NCBI GenBank assembly: GCA_022419385.1
Contig: JAJUBI010000006.1
Span: forward strand, 1,426,001 to 1,490,000
Origin: Paraconiothyrium sp. Pb-2020
Lineage: Eukaryota; Ascomycota; Dothideomycetes; Pleosporales; Didymosphaeriaceae
Direction: 5' to 3'
DNA: 64,000 nucleotides
The notes below the pieces were generated by a model. The model had not been told where the DNA came from. It saw only the letters and a list, made by a program, of their open reading frames with translations, and ran no database searches. Shown piece after piece: positions 1-14,000 of this stretch. Within the stretch, counting starts at the first letter, position 1. Each line of letters begins with the position of its first letter. A program made the translations under genes and the position numbers.

Positions 1-3000
1 AATAATTGTGTTTTAAGAGTCTCTACAGGTACGTACCTAAGTCACCCTTACTAAATAATGGCTCCTACAGTAAACCGACCAACGTTATTAGACCCAACGG
101 ACCTAGTCCAGATAAAGGAACAACTTAACCACTTAAATAAAGAAAACTAAAGGCAAAAAGATGCCTATAATAAGTTAGTAGAGCAAGTAAAAGTTATGTT
201 AGAAAGAAAGGGGGAAGGGGCCAACAAAACAATAAAAGAATAAATCTAGTAAATAGAACTTAGGATAAGGAGCAGACCCTTAAAACTAGCTAATCTAGAA
301 AAGTTTAATAGAATAAGGACTAAGCTTAGGGGGTTCCTAGCCTCTATATCCCTCTATTTGGATTTAAATCGAGAATACCTCAGAGAAGAAGATCAGAAAG
401 TGGCTTACGTAGTAACCTACTTTATAGGCAAAGTAATAGACTGGTTCAATAGTTACCTTATAGACTAGAGGACAAACTAAATAGATAACTAAAAAATAGA
501 AACTAACCTTATTTTTGCAAATTACGCCTACTTCAAGCAAAAACTCTAACTAACCTTCAGCAATATTAACACAGAACGTATGGCTGAACAGAAACTCTTA
601 AAGCTCCAACAGACTAAGACAGTGGCAGCCTACATATTAGTATTTAAACAGCTGGCCAATAAAGTCTTAGACTATAGGGAATAAGCCCTGATACAGAAGT
701 TTTAAAAAGGACTTAAGTTAGATATTAGGTATAAGATAATTAGGATAGAGAAACTAACAACTCTACCTGTAATAATTAAACAAGCTGTCTAAGTAGACAA
801 CAAGTTATTCCTATAGAAATAAGATAATAAAGGAGAAAGCGGACACAGCGTAAATAGCTGAAACTGTAAAACCTATAATAAAGGGGATCCAATAGTCTTG
901 GATATCAATAAAGAAAAAGGATTAAGTTAGAACGCAATAAAGGAAAAGCAATGTAAGGAAGGCGCTTACTTTAGCTGTAGTAAAAAGGGCTACATTGCCA
1001 GGAACTGCCTAAACAAAAGCTAGGAAAAGTCTGTAAAAGGTACTAAGGAGGAACTAAAGAAGCCGGAAGCCTTAAAGGAAACTAAAGAGAAACTGGCTGG
1101 CAGTAAGAAATATAAGGCCACTTATTAGGCTAAGTGTCCCTAAGATACGTGTGTATCGCATATAAGGATAAAAAGGACACGGGATACTGGCCTACAGGAG
1201 AAAGGCTAGCGGCAACTTAAGAAGGCTAAATAATTTCATAGCTAGAGGAGCAAAACGCCTAGGTCCTAGGATTCTACAATACCGAAGATTTGGAAAGCAA
1301 ATCTGACAACAATAAAGGAATAGCAACTTAGATAGATTAGTAGATACACTATCCTAGTTAACCCTAAGAGGGGACAAACCCTTCTCCTTATCACTAGTAT
1401 AAGAGGCACCTATGTCCCCCAGCAAGAACGTCCGCATAGGGGAGTCAAATATTTCCAGCCTATAGGACCAACATATAAAGCAGCCAGACTAGTTAAGACT
1501 AAAAATATATGGTAAATAATTAAGGGTCTACGCTTCTACCATAAGAATTATATATAGAGAAACTATCCACAAGGTTTATAAAAACTAGAAGATCTAGTTC
1601 CCCTGAAACACGAAGTTCACAAGCTTCAACAAATAGGTAGAATAAAATATAGTTCTAGTAAGGGAAATGCCAAACGAACAAGAATAGGCCCAGATCGCCA
1701 ATAAAATTAAGTAGGTAGACAAAGCTCACACGCCTCAAGTCACAATAAAGTACTAGATCCCAATTAGGGAAGAACACTCAGATAGACTAATAGAACTAAT
1801 AGAAGGGGATAATTCCTAAATACCAACTAAACACCCAGCACATTACAAATTATTATAGACATTATACATTGTAGACAATTGCCCAATACACCTAACTCTA
1901 AAGAAGAAACATTATGCCTTCCTAATATAGGTAATAGACGACCCCCACAATAACCTCGTTCTAAGGGACAAAGTACATAGATGGCACCTAGAAAAGAAGT
2001 GCAGGGGATATCTAGTGCTAGCCCCTAGACCCCTCTTACTAATTAAATATATAAAAGGGCAACCTTAGTATAAGTGCCCTGAGAACAAGTGCCCTTGGCA
2101 TATAGCCAAGAAAATATAGACGAAGTATTGGCCGAAAGGCAAGGAAGCCTTAAGAGGTATACAGGGACCACATATTATAATTTAAGGAGAATACTAAGGA
2201 AAACCAATCAGGGCAATAATTAATAGTAAAGTAACATAAAACTTTATCTCTAAGGACTTTGTAGAAGACGAAGGACTCCACTACACCGACAAAATAGAAA
2301 AAAGGACCCTGTTTAACATTAAGGGACTGCCTTTTTAGAAACAAATCTACATAGAAACGACACTAGAAACCTTCCTAGCTAAAGGACTGGTTATTAACAA
2401 CTTTATTATAGACTTAGCCAAGATAGACGATCAGCAAGACGTAATCCTGGGAATACTATAGCTAAAATAGGTTAACCCAACTATCTACTAGGAAACGAAA
2501 CGAGTCCGATACCCATACTAGTTGGCAGTAAATAAGGAACTTACCCCGGGGATACTAGATTGGTACCAGGGGTTTGCAGATATCTTTAACGAACCAGAAG
2601 AATACCTTCCGGAATACGCTGAGTAGGACTGTGAGATTAGACTGGAGGAAGAAAAACAACCCATATAGGGACTGGTATATAAAATAACGGAACAAGAGCT
2701 TAAGGTCACCAAACAATATATTAAGAATAACCTTAAGCAGAAATATATTAGACCTTCTTAGTCTTCTGCTGCTTATGGAGTTACCTTTGCAGAGAAGAAG
2801 AACAACCTGGAACTACGGTTCTGTATTAACTTTAGAAAAACAAATGCCATTACAATTAAAGATAGGTACCTATTACCCTTAATCTTAGACTTATAAGACT
2901 AACTCTAAGACGCAAAAATCTTTACCTGCTTAGATATAAAAAACGCATACCACTAGATTAGGATAAAGGAAGGCAAGGAATAGAAGACTGCCTTTAGAAC

Positions 3001-4396
3001 AAAGTTAGGGCTATTTAAGTACAATATTATGCCCTTTAGGCTTACCAACGCCCTAGCTGTCTTTTAGAGACAAATTGACACTGTGCTCTAAGGATGTATT
3101 AGTAAGTATGCTATGGCATACCTGGATAATATCTTAATATACTCAAATAACAAACAAGACTACTAAAAGCATATGGAAGAAGTACTAAACTGCATAAGTA
3201 AAGCTAAGCTATATCTGAAGCTTAAGAAGTGCAAATTCTACATCACCTAACCTATTTTCCTAGGGTTTGTAGTAGAACCCGGAAAGCTCAAAATCAAGCA
3301 AACAAAGCTCTAGAAGATTTTAGATTAGGGAAAACCAGAAAATGTTAAGGACGTCTAATCCTTCTTAGGATTTTGCAACTATTGCAGAAAGTTTATTCTA
3401 GACTAGACAAAGATAACGGAGCCCCTCACAAGGCTAACAAAGAAAGAAGTACCCTTTAAGTGAATAGATAAATGCCAACAAGTAATAGATTAACTTAAGG
3501 AAGAATTTGCTAAGGAACCTGTCTTATGAATCTTTAATCCCTGCTATCCTGCCATACTGGAGATAGATATATTAAATTTTGCCATAGGAGCGTACTTGCT
3601 CCAGCGAGATCTAGAAATAGACAAAAAACACCTATGTAGCCATTACTCCTAAAAAATGCAAAAAGCTGAGCTCAACTACAACATCTATAATAAAGAGATG
3701 TTAGCGATAGTTGAAGTGTTTAAGGAATAGAGAACTTACCTTTAAGGAGTAAAATACCAAACGCCGGTCTTTTCAGACTATAAGAACTTAACAGGATTTA
3801 TAACAAATAAGGCCCTTACACCCTAGTAAGTAAGATAGGCACAGACCCTATTAACATACAATTTTAAGATTATATACACCTAAGGGACGGAAAACCTTTA
3901 GGCGGATACCTTAAGCAGAAGACCCAACTTATAAGAAAAAGCTAAAGTATTAGGGGCCCTACTTCAATTTAACAAAGACAGTACCATTATCTACAATGCA
4001 CTAAAGCTGGTGGTAATAATAGAAACCTAGACTAGCACGTGGCACAACTGGATTAAAAAGGAAACAGCGATCAGTGATAAGAATATAAGCCACCTACCTA
4101 TAGAAATAAAATATGAGGATGATATCTATAAGGTCTTTAATAGGATCTTTATTCCTGCCAAGATTTAATATAAATTTGTAAGACAATTTTATGAGGCACC
4201 GGCACACAGCCACCAGGGAATTAAACAAACAATAAAACAACTAATAAGGGACTACTACTTCCCTTAAGCCCAACAGATAGTTACAGAAGTCTTATGTGAC
4301 TACACTAACTACTACTAAAATAAACTAAATAGGCATGCGCCGTATAGACAGCTACAACCTATAGAAGTTTCTAATTAACTATAGGGTATAGTTACA

Positions 4397-4711
4397 ATGG
4401 ACTTTATCACAGGACTACCAAAATCTAAGGACCCAGATAATAAGGTAGAATATAATGGAATTATAGTTGTTATTAACAAAGTAACCAAGTACGCATACTT
4501 CTTACTGTATAAGGAGGTTAGTAAAGTAGAGTATATAGCCTTCCGCTTTACTTCTATAGTGATAGCACAATATAGAGCTCCGGACAAAATTATTACAGAT
4601 AGAGACATTTGCTTTATATCTAAGTTCTGGCAAACAGCATTTGCCCTTATAGGTATTAAGCACAGCATGTTAATAGCCTATTATTTACAAATAGATGGGC
4701 AGACGGAATAA
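4397..4711 (+). pseudogene. Integrase catalytic-core fragment of retrotransposon 1
   Basis: This is the longest uninterrupted stretch of the element's pol gene (104 codons). It matches the integrase core: MDFITGLPKS at the beginning, TDRD with the second catalytic Asp, and a closing DGQTE. It ends at a TAA, and the same frame continues beyond it. The flanking pol frame is open only in short runs, so it is a relic and not an independent gene. The overlapping antisense frame at 4375-4668 is a shadow. Confidence 0.85.
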
Positions 4712-5576
4712 ATAAACTAGACAGTAGAATAGTTCCTTAGGTGTTACCTAAACTATTAATAGAACAACTAGGTAGAGTTACTCTCTATGGCACAACTAGC
4801 CTATAACAGCTTATAATATAGTGCTACTGGAGTTTCACTGTTCTTTGTAAACTACAGATTTAACCCAGTAGCCTACTAAGTACCTAGAACTATAAGGTCT
4901 TGGAGCACAGATGGAGAACAATAGGCTAAGGAAATTACGCGAATTTACGGCCAACTCTAGTAAGATGCTATATTCCTATAAGAAAAAATAGGGAAATACT
5001 ACAATCTTAAGCACAAGCCTGCGCCTACGCTAGAGAAGGGAGAGAAAGTCTGGCTACTATAAAAAAATATTGCCAGTAAATAACCATTAAACAAACTGGA
5101 CCATCTAAAAATTAGACTATATAAGGTCCTAGAACAAATTACCCCAGTTTTATTTAAACTACGACTCCTGAACAGCATAAAAATACACCTGGTGTTCTAT
5201 ATAGCCCTCTTAGAGAAGGCACCATAGGACGTAGAACCTGTAGTCTACAAAGCAGACATATATAGGGAACAGCAAGAAGAATGGGAAGTGGTAAGTATTA
5301 ATAGATACTAACTAGCAAATAGTTAAAACTACTACAAAGTCAAATGGCTAGAACGCGACAAGAAGGGAAACCTATAGAATAATACCTAGGAACTAGAAAG
5401 TAACCTTAACTGCCCTAAGAAGTTAGAGGAATTTTAGTTAAACTAATCTCTTAAAGAAAGCCTAGAGATATCGGACTAAGGGCCAGATCACCTTGCAGTA
5501 AACTATAAAGATCGCCACTATTAGAGAAGGTGTAAGCGGTGTCTTAAGAGGCTACTTTGCCCTCCTTAGGACTATT

Positions 5577-6066
5577 CTATAAACTAGCGGCTTTTAACTC
5601 CGCTTCTTCCTAATCTAGCTCAGCCTTAAGAAACGCCAACTGTTAATCCTCCCACTTATTAAGAAGTTCCTTCTACTTCCAAAGTTGCGATATCTTAGCT
5701 TAGGCTGCAGCTAGGGCATCTAGAATTGCTTCTTGAGCCTTCTTAGCCTTAGCCAGTTCAGCTTAAATTTTGGCTTAGGAGCGACCAGTATTACGCACTA
5801 AGAATAATTAGTTCTAAAGAAGGAATTATAACTAACTACATACTTTTAGCAACAGATACGCTATTAACATCGCAAGAACCTTAAACGTTAGAACAAACAC
5901 AGGCTTTACAAGCAGAATGCCTAGGTGTATCACGCAGTAAAAGTACGCAAGGAATTTTAAGCCTATTGCAACAAGAATAAGGCATGGCTAGAAATCTGCA
6001 ATAACTAATTTTATTAGCAAGAGCAAGTCGTTCGTTGGTCTTATAGGAAGGCATGAAGGGCGACAA
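5577..6066 (-). pseudogene. Antisense frame between pol and 3' LTR of retrotransposon 1
   Basis: On the strand opposite to gag-pol, two stretches look coding. The upstream one (6066-5881) starts at an ATG (MSPFMPSYKTNERLALANKI) and carries a Cys-rich tail with IPCV, CKACVC spacing. The downstream one (about 5815-5577) is Ala/Lys/Glu-rich and coiled-coil-like (ELAKAKKAQEAILDALAAA), with TAA/TAG at likely Gln positions. The two are offset by one base, so a frameshift separates them. It lies after the chromodomain region and before the polypurine tract, where some fungal gypsy elements carry an extra antisense gene. Function is unknown; a DNA-binding or gag-accessory role would be guesswork. Confidence 0.5.
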
Positions 6067-6159
6067 CGGGCTACTATATAATAGGGCCCACCCTGCTAAT
6101 ATAGCACGACCCCTGCAACGGATTAATCTTCAGGCCGAAGATGTAGAAGGGGGAGATAG

Positions 6160-6622
6160 TATTACAGCTACTACGCCGCAACAGAATTATAGGAACTAAT
6201 GTAATGACAGCAGCGACTAGTTAGATTATAAGGACAAGTATTACAATTACAGGTTGGATGCTGAGTATAATATGGATACGTAATTAGGGTTACGTGATTG
6301 GATCTGTGGATCTGTGGGATAGAGCCATAGAGTCTGGATCTGTAAGATCTGTGTGCAGAGCCTATAGAGCCTAGGTTAGATAGCAGTATATAGAGATAAC
6401 GGATTACTACTAGTAATCCCTTATTGTTAATCTACAATACAGTTTACTGTATCCAGTTTTCTTACAGAAGATTACCCTTAGGTCTTTGGCAACATATTCC
6501 TATTATAGTAATTAATTGACGTTCACACGCACATAACTTATACAACCCTACACGCTACTTATCTCTCAACAGAACCCCAACTGGGCCGCGGCTTGCCACA
6601 GTGTCAAGAAGGCCCCGTTACA
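6160..6622 (+). repeat. Probable 3' LTR of retrotransposon 1
   Basis: A purine run (agaagggggaga, about 6145-6156) is followed by TAG and then TATTACAG, which could be a RIP-altered TGTTACAG LTR start. The block ends with CCCCGTTACA at 6622. About 463 bp between these points is a normal size for a fungal gypsy LTR. An alternative start is TGTAAT at 6200, which pairs better with the terminal GTTACA. The 5' LTR is outside the window, so the boundaries cannot be confirmed by comparison. Confidence 0.45.
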
Positions 6623-8018
6623 CTAGGCCTATCTATAGGACTCCCCTTTAAAAATATAGAAGTAAGAAACTATAGAAGGCAGGTGCACGTACATGCATAG
6701 TAAAAAGAACTACCTATAAAAAGAATAAGGCCCTTTCTACCTAAATAGTAAGATAATTAGGCCTAACTAACTGCTCTATAGAGTATAACTAACTACACTC
6801 TATAGAGTATAACTAATAACACTCTATAGAGTCTCTTAAACCACTACCTATAGGCACTAATAAACAACTCTATAGAGCCTCTAAAGACCTATTTACGGAT
6901 AACTGTAATATCTATAGATAACTACTTAAAATAACTATAACTACCTAAATAGATATAGGCTATAGTCTTATATATCTATTATAATCGCGTCGCCTATAGA
7001 GTGTTAAAATACCTTACTAGTAGTAATCTATTCTTAAAGATTTAAGCGCAGCAATTATGTTATACTTATTATAGAAATAGTAAGAAGAATAACCTACTGC
7101 CTTTACTACTAGTAACTTATACACTATTATTGTAATCTTCTTAAAACTAACTATCTATATAGTAGTAAAATAATTTTATACCTCTAGTAACTTACTCTAG
7201 TGCGTATTAGAAATAATATTTTTTTAATAACTATATTACTCTACACATGTTTACAGTATAGTCTATTTATCTAATTATATAAGATATTAAACTAGAAGTT
7301 GTAATTTAGCTGTACCTACTTAAACTACTATAGAATTTTCTTAACCTTAAGTATAGCTGCACCCGCTTAGACTAGGAGCTTAGAGACTAAAAATATAAGA
7401 CCTCTAACTAATAAGCCCTTTTTACCTACTCGCCTATCTTTAACTTAAACAAACCACAATACTTAAGCAAATTAATAATATAAACACCCCTTTAAAACTA
7501 TAGCTAGATTACCTAGTTGCAACTCTTATGTACCTAGTGGGTAGGAGAATAGTCTTATTATTAATAACTAAGGCGACACTAACTATATATAACAGTAATA
7601 CTAATAACTTCTTATATAAGTTTCTGCGCCTAGTAAGCCGTTATAAGACTCTTACTAAATACTACTATTATAAGTACTAACTTTGTAGATACTACCTACT
7701 TTATAAATATTACTAACTCTATTATACTATAACTAGTTCTCTATAAAGTATCTAAGCCTAGTAAATAAGATTATACTATTTATAATACTGCCTCTACCTT
7801 ATAAGAATGCACAGATCTTTATACCTATAAATATTAGAGAAGAGATATCTAGACTAGTAAATATTAATATAGACCCTTAGTAGTGCACTATAGCATTTAC
7901 ACTAAAGTTACTAAAGTCTTAGAAAATATAACTTACGTCTCTAGAGCCTTATAGTAGAGTAATAACCCTATAACTAATATATTACTAATCTATATTATTG
8001 CCACTATAGGCAACTTCT
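6623..8018. other. AT-rich inter-element region without recognisable gene
   Basis: No coding frame could be followed in this stretch. It has the same low-CpA, TA-rich character as the flanking elements and probably holds the LTR and leader of retrotransposon 2 or a third, more decayed repeat. The short tandem repeat near 6774-6877 lies here. Confidence 0.5.
6774..6877. repeat. Tandem repeat built on the palindrome CTCTATAGAG
   Basis: The 10-base palindrome ctctatagag starts at 6774, 6798 and 6822, a strict 24-base period with similar spacers (tataactaactacactc type). A fourth copy starts at 6868. The repeat sits about 150 bp after the proposed 3' LTR of element 1. Confidence 0.75.
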
Positions 8019-11000
8019 ATGCCGCCAGTTATAAGGTTCTGTAAAGAACTTAACTTAGATAAGGAATTAGTTGCAATAGATAACCTAAATATTACTATAA
8101 TTTATTATAATAAGGGTAAGGCACTAATATAGAAGCTATAAGCTAAAACCTTTAAGCTACTACTACCTCTATTACCCTATAAATTATAGAAGTTTTCTAT
8201 ACAGTATAGTGTTTACACAGACTTCTAATAAGACAGTAATAATAAATAATTACAGCTTAAATATACTATTAAGAATAGGTAAGGGGATAATATTATTAAG
8301 ACTCTAATTATACCTAAGTAGGTAGAAGACTTCCTTACTAGTATTTAGAGATAATCTTAAGTATAGTATACTGTTATTTAGCTATAGGCTTATATAAATA
8401 ATAAGTTAGTTAAGTATTATAGTAACCTTAATTTGCTTTAAGAAAACTTTAAGAGAATAAAGTAAGCTACTCTAGAGTGTATTACTACTATAGAGAGAGA
8501 TTAGGCAAACTTTAATACTCTATTTTAAAACTATATAAAGTAAGGAAAATAACTAGTTACTACTTATTAGAAAGTTACTACCCTAAGGGCCTATATCTAC
8601 TAGGCCAAGACTGTAGTTCTAGAACTATTATAAGCAGTTAAAATTACTTAGGTAAAGTAAGATACTTTAAACTAGATATTTCTTTACCTACAGTATAAGT
8701 AAGATAACGCGCTAACTAAAGTAGCTTATATAAGGGCTAAGGTTACATATAGTGCTAATAGTAGAAGTAACTACTAGACTTACCTCTATCTCTATTAAGA
8801 ACGTAATAGCGCTAAGAAAAACTAAGACTACTACTAGGCTTAGTAAGATAAAATTTAATATAATTATAAATTAGCTATTTAAGATTATACCTATCTAGAT
8901 TATAAGTTAGTACACTACAGACCTTAGATTCTATAGTATAACTAGCTACTACTACTAAAATAGTTTGGCTAATCTATATCTCTACGTCTAACCTCTTATT
9001 AACTACTATTACCTCTAACTTACTTTATATTATAGGCAACTTATACTCTATAAGACTATTACTTAGCACTGCTAATTAACTAGAATATCTATACTTTTTA
9101 TATAGACCTAGTATTAAGTTCTCTTCTAGAAGGAGCTGCCCTATACGCTAAAGAATAAAACGGTTACTATAATAGATATAATAGACCTAGAGACTTAGAA
9201 GAACGCAATGGGCATAACTATAAGAATTAAGACTATTATCTAATACTACTAGTATAATACTTTCCTATTAATATATTTTATAGACAACACGGCTGCTTAT
9301 TTTATAAGCTACCTAAGATTAATAGTTTCTATAGCAATATAGATAAGAATAATTATAAAATATAGTATATTACAGCCATTAATAAGTGCTCTTTAATTTC
9401 TATAAAGGCTAAGTAGGTCTGCTATCTATATAATAAGATTAAGAAGCATACCTATAATTTTATCTTACTAATTTTCTCTATAGTAGACACTTATCTAGTT
9501 CTACTTAAGCCTCTTAATAACTGTTACCTTAATTATAATTATATTCTAGAAGCCAAGGCTAAACTGCATAATAACTTACTTATATAGAAATATGGCTAAA
9601 CTATATAGAAGTAGTAAGAACTATTCTTAGCCACTATTATACTAGCTTACTGTAATCTAATACCCACTCTAGATAAAGAATATAAGAAGATCTAGTATAC
9701 CTATTACCTAATAAATAAGCTATTAGCAGATATAACATCTACTAACCTAATAGTAAATAACTTATTAATAAAGTTCCTTACTGCTGTGCGTTAGAACGTA
9801 TATTATCTAGCTAATAGTAAGGCTACCTTTATATAAGATAAGTCTAGTAGTAGTTAGTAAATAACTATAGCTTTCTTAAGTGCTTACTATAAGTAAAAAC
9901 TCTAATATAATTATAATACCTACTACTTAGGTAAAACGGCTAGCCGCCCTACTAAGTGTAAGATAAATAAACCAATCTATTACTTAACTATAGAGAAGGC
10001 TATTATACGTAAAAAGGGGATATATTATTATTATAGTAATAAGGGACATACTATAGCAGAAAACACCTTATACTAATAGAAGAAATTAAAAAATATTCCT
10101 AGACTAGTGTCTATAGTTACAGCTTACAACAGTAAATACTCTAGTAATAAGAATTAATACTTATATAATAAAAAAGAAGATAAATTATTAATTAAGTTAG
10201 AAAATAGAATGCCCTAGATCTAAATTATAATTTAGGGCTAAATAAAGACTAGCGTGCAGAGCAATAAATAACCTAGTAATAAATTTACTAAAGAATCTAT
10301 TAGTTAGAAGCTACTACTATAGTTAATAAGGGCCTTATTAATAAGCCTCTAGTTATCTATACTATTTTAGCAGCCGCCCTAGATAACATGCCTAATATAA
10401 GGTAGGCAACTAAGTAGTTAGAATTTTACTATTATATTAAGTTGCTAGTAGTATGTTAATGGCTTTAAGGCCTTAGCCTTATTAACTCTAGCGCCACTAT
10501 ATTCTTTATTTACTTATAAGTTATTAAAAAGTATAGCCTAAAGACTATTAAGCTTACTAGACTAGTTAGACTAGCTTTTACTAATAGAGTACCCTTTACT
10601 AAGTTATATACCGCAGTAGAGGTTCTAATATACTATAGAAGTTACACTAGCTCTATTCTATATTATATTACAGAGATTAGCAAGTTTAATACACTAATAG
10701 AAATAAACTAGCTAGATTACTACTAGTATATACCTAAGTTTAGGCCTACTTAATCTCTATACTTTAACTCTCTATATTACCTAGTTAACTGTTGTAAGGG
10801 AGCCCTGCCGAAAATTATATATAATAACTAACCTCCTGCTAGCGCTAAGCAGTCCCAAACTAAGAAGAATAGTATTAATATAGTTTCTAGGTATATTACT
10901 GCCCTAATAGCTTATAGAGACCCTAACGCCGTCACCTTTATTAAGCCTTATTACTAGGATAGACTTAATAAGAGTCTAAACCTAGAAGGCACTAGTAAGT

Positions 11001-14000
11001 AAGAAGCCTATAAAGACTATATTATTACTAACTTAGCTAGAATAAGTTGCGCAGTAACAACTAAAGTAGACTTTAATAAGTATATAGATAAAATAGAGTA
11101 ACTAAAAATAACTTAAAAGAAGTTAATTAGTAAGCTCCCTACTTAGTTAATTAATAAGGTAGAGGCCTTTAATCTATAAAAAGTAGATAAGCTACCACTC
11201 TACTATAAAGGTATTAACTACAGTATTAAACTTAAAGGCATCTATAGACACTCTAAAATTTATAGGCTTATCTAGTATAAAGCTTAAGTAGTTAAGGTAT
11301 ATATTAATAATATACTAGAGAAAGGCTTTATTTAACCCAGCTCTTTACTATACACTGCACCCATTCTAGTAGTTAAGAAGCTAGTAGGTAGTCTATATAT
11401 CTATATTAATTATTAAGTACTTAATATAGCTACTAAGAAAAACCAAAATATACTACCTATAATTAAAGAAACTATAGCCTAATTTACTAAGGCTAGAGTG
11501 CTTAGCCTAGTTAATATTATTACTACCTTTAACTTTATAAGAATAAAAGATAGTAATAAGGAGAAGACTACCTTCTTAACTAGGTATAGCCTTTATAATT
11601 ACCTAGTAATGCTGTTTAGGTTGTATAACGCCCTAGGTACCTTTTAGAATTTTATTAATAATATATTATAGCAGCACCTTAACAACTTTTACACTATATA
11701 CCTAGATAATATACTTATATATAGTAAGTGCGAAGAGAAATATAAGAAGTATATATAGGTAGTTATTAGTAAGCTTTACGCTGCTAGGCTGTTCCTTAAT
11801 ATTAATAAGTATAGTTTTAAGGTTAATAAAGTTAAATATCTTAGACTTATTCTAACTACTAAAGGCCTAAAAATAGATCTAGATAAAATTAAGATATTAC
11901 TTAACTAGTAGCTTTCTAGAAACCTTAAGAATGTATAAGCCTTTTTAGAATTTATAAATTTCTATAGGAGATTTATTTTTATATTTAGCTAGATAGCCAA
12001 ACCTCTAACAGAGCTTACCTAAATAATAGATAGTAAAGGTACTAATAGATTTTCTATTATTACTAGCTTACCTACTATAGAAGCTTTTAAGCACCTTAAA
12101 TAGGCCTTTGCTATAGTGCCTATTCTTATTTACTTTAACACTAAACGCGAAATCTAGCTAGAGACTAATACTTTAGACTTTATTACTACTATAGTTTTAT
12201 TGCAGATATATAATAGTGTACTATAACCTATTACCTTCTTATCTTATAAAATAACTTTAGCTAAGTGCAACTATAAAATCGATAATAAGGAGCTACTTAC
12301 TATTATATATACCTTTAAAGAATAGTATTTTAAGTTATTAGGCACTAAGAAGCCTATTAATATTATCTTTAATTACCTAGCTCTATAATATTTTATAAGT
12401 AACAAGCACCTTAATTATAAATAGGCCTAATAGGCAGAATTTCTGTCTAAGTTTAACTTTATAATTAGATATTAACCTGGCAAGCAGGGTACAAAACCTA
12501 ATATACTTATATAGTAATCTAGTAATCTTTCTAAATTAGTAAATAATAAATAATAGTAGTACTAGGTGCAGATAATTCTTAAGCTGCATTATATTATACT
12601 AGAAGTTTAAGAAGAGGTAATACTATATAATAATAAGAATAGAATTAGAGTAAGATATACTGTTTATATAGTATAGCTTCTTATAGGTAAGGCTAAATAC
12701 TCTATTATTAACTTAGCTTACATAATATACTTAATTAGCGAGGTTGGCAGCTATAATAAGGAGTCCTTTAAAAAATTATTAGCACTATTAACTTTAGCAC
12801 CTCTTAAGGTGCAAATGCCTAAAGTAAGAGAGGAGTTTATAAGTAATTCTAATACTAAGAATAGTATCTTAGATAAGTATACTATATAAGATAAGTCTAA
12901 TAAGTATAGTTAAGGTTTCTTTCTAGCTATTAAGAAGGCGCTTCTTTAAGACAAAGACCTTTAGAAAATTATTATAGCTAAAAGATAAGGTAAATAATAG
13001 ATTCCCTATAGACTTATATATAAGAAGAAATACTAAATTAAACTTAGCTACTGCAAAGTTATTAATAACGTACTCTATAACTATAGTAAAGTCTAAATTT
13101 CTAATAGCAATAAACTACGTGCAGTAATTATTAGAGATTTTTATAATAGCCTTTATATAGGCCACCCTAGCAAGTATAGCACCTATAATAACTTAATATA
13201 TTAGTGCTACTAGCCTAATATAACTAGTAATATTACTAGATATATATATAATTACCTAACCTATGTGCGTACTAAGGTTAGGCGTAATAGTAAGAAGGGC
13301 CTACTATATTTACTACTAATTTCTAACTACTATTAGAATAGTATCTTAGTTAACTAAATTATTAAATTATCTATATATAAGAATAACGACAGCGCCTAGC
13401 TATATAAGAATATTCTTACTATTATAGACTAGCTCTCTAAAACTAAGAAGTTTCTTATAGTTACTAATATTAAAGCTAATACTTTAGTTTATATATTTAT
13501 TAACTACGTTTGGCGCAATAAAGGGTATCTAGTAGATATAGTAAGTAACTATAGTTTATAGTTTATAAGCCACTTCTAGAAACGCCTCTACTTATAACTA
13601 AAAACTAAGCTAAAGCCATCTACCTTATACTATCTAGAAACTAATAGGTAGTCTAAAAATATAAATATATAGGTTAAGTAATATCTATACGCCTACACTA
13701 ATTATAAATAAAATAACTAGGCCATGTACCTGCCTATAGCTAAGTTTATTACTAATAGTTAGATTAGTATAATAATAGGTCTTGCTCCCTTTATAGCAAC
13801 TAAGAGTTATCTTTCTTATAGTAAAGTTATTACTAACCCTATTTCTAGCCTAGCCCTAACAGCTTCTGCTTAGCTTAAAGTTACTAAAGTAGATAAACTT
13901 ACTACTAAGCTTAAAGACCTTTAGAAGTTCTGTAAGTATACTATAGTCTAGTTATAACTTAAGTAAGCTAAGTATACTAATACTAAGTATTTACCTATAC

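Larger units (their letters stand above)
1..6622 (+). mobile_element. Ty3/gypsy LTR retrotransposon 1, RIP-degraded, 5' LTR outside the window
   Basis: The gag frame starts near 58 (MAPTVNRPTLLDP). A relic CCHC zinc knuckle lies near 945-1015, with only part of its cysteines left. Reverse transcriptase follows at about 2750-3350 with the YLDNILIYS core near 3120-3150, then RNase H at about 3540-3930. Integrase spans about 4180-5000, with one clean stretch at 4397-4711 (MDFITGLPKS, ITDRD, DGQTE). A chromodomain-like tail lies near 5270-5460. The frame is interrupted dozens of times, almost always by TAA or TAG where Gln or Trp is expected, and not by TGA, which is the RIP pattern. Domain order RT-RH-IN marks the Ty3/gypsy (chromovirus-like) class. 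The element is not functional. The window opens in its leader, so the 5' LTR and primer-binding site cannot be assessed. Confidence 0.9.
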
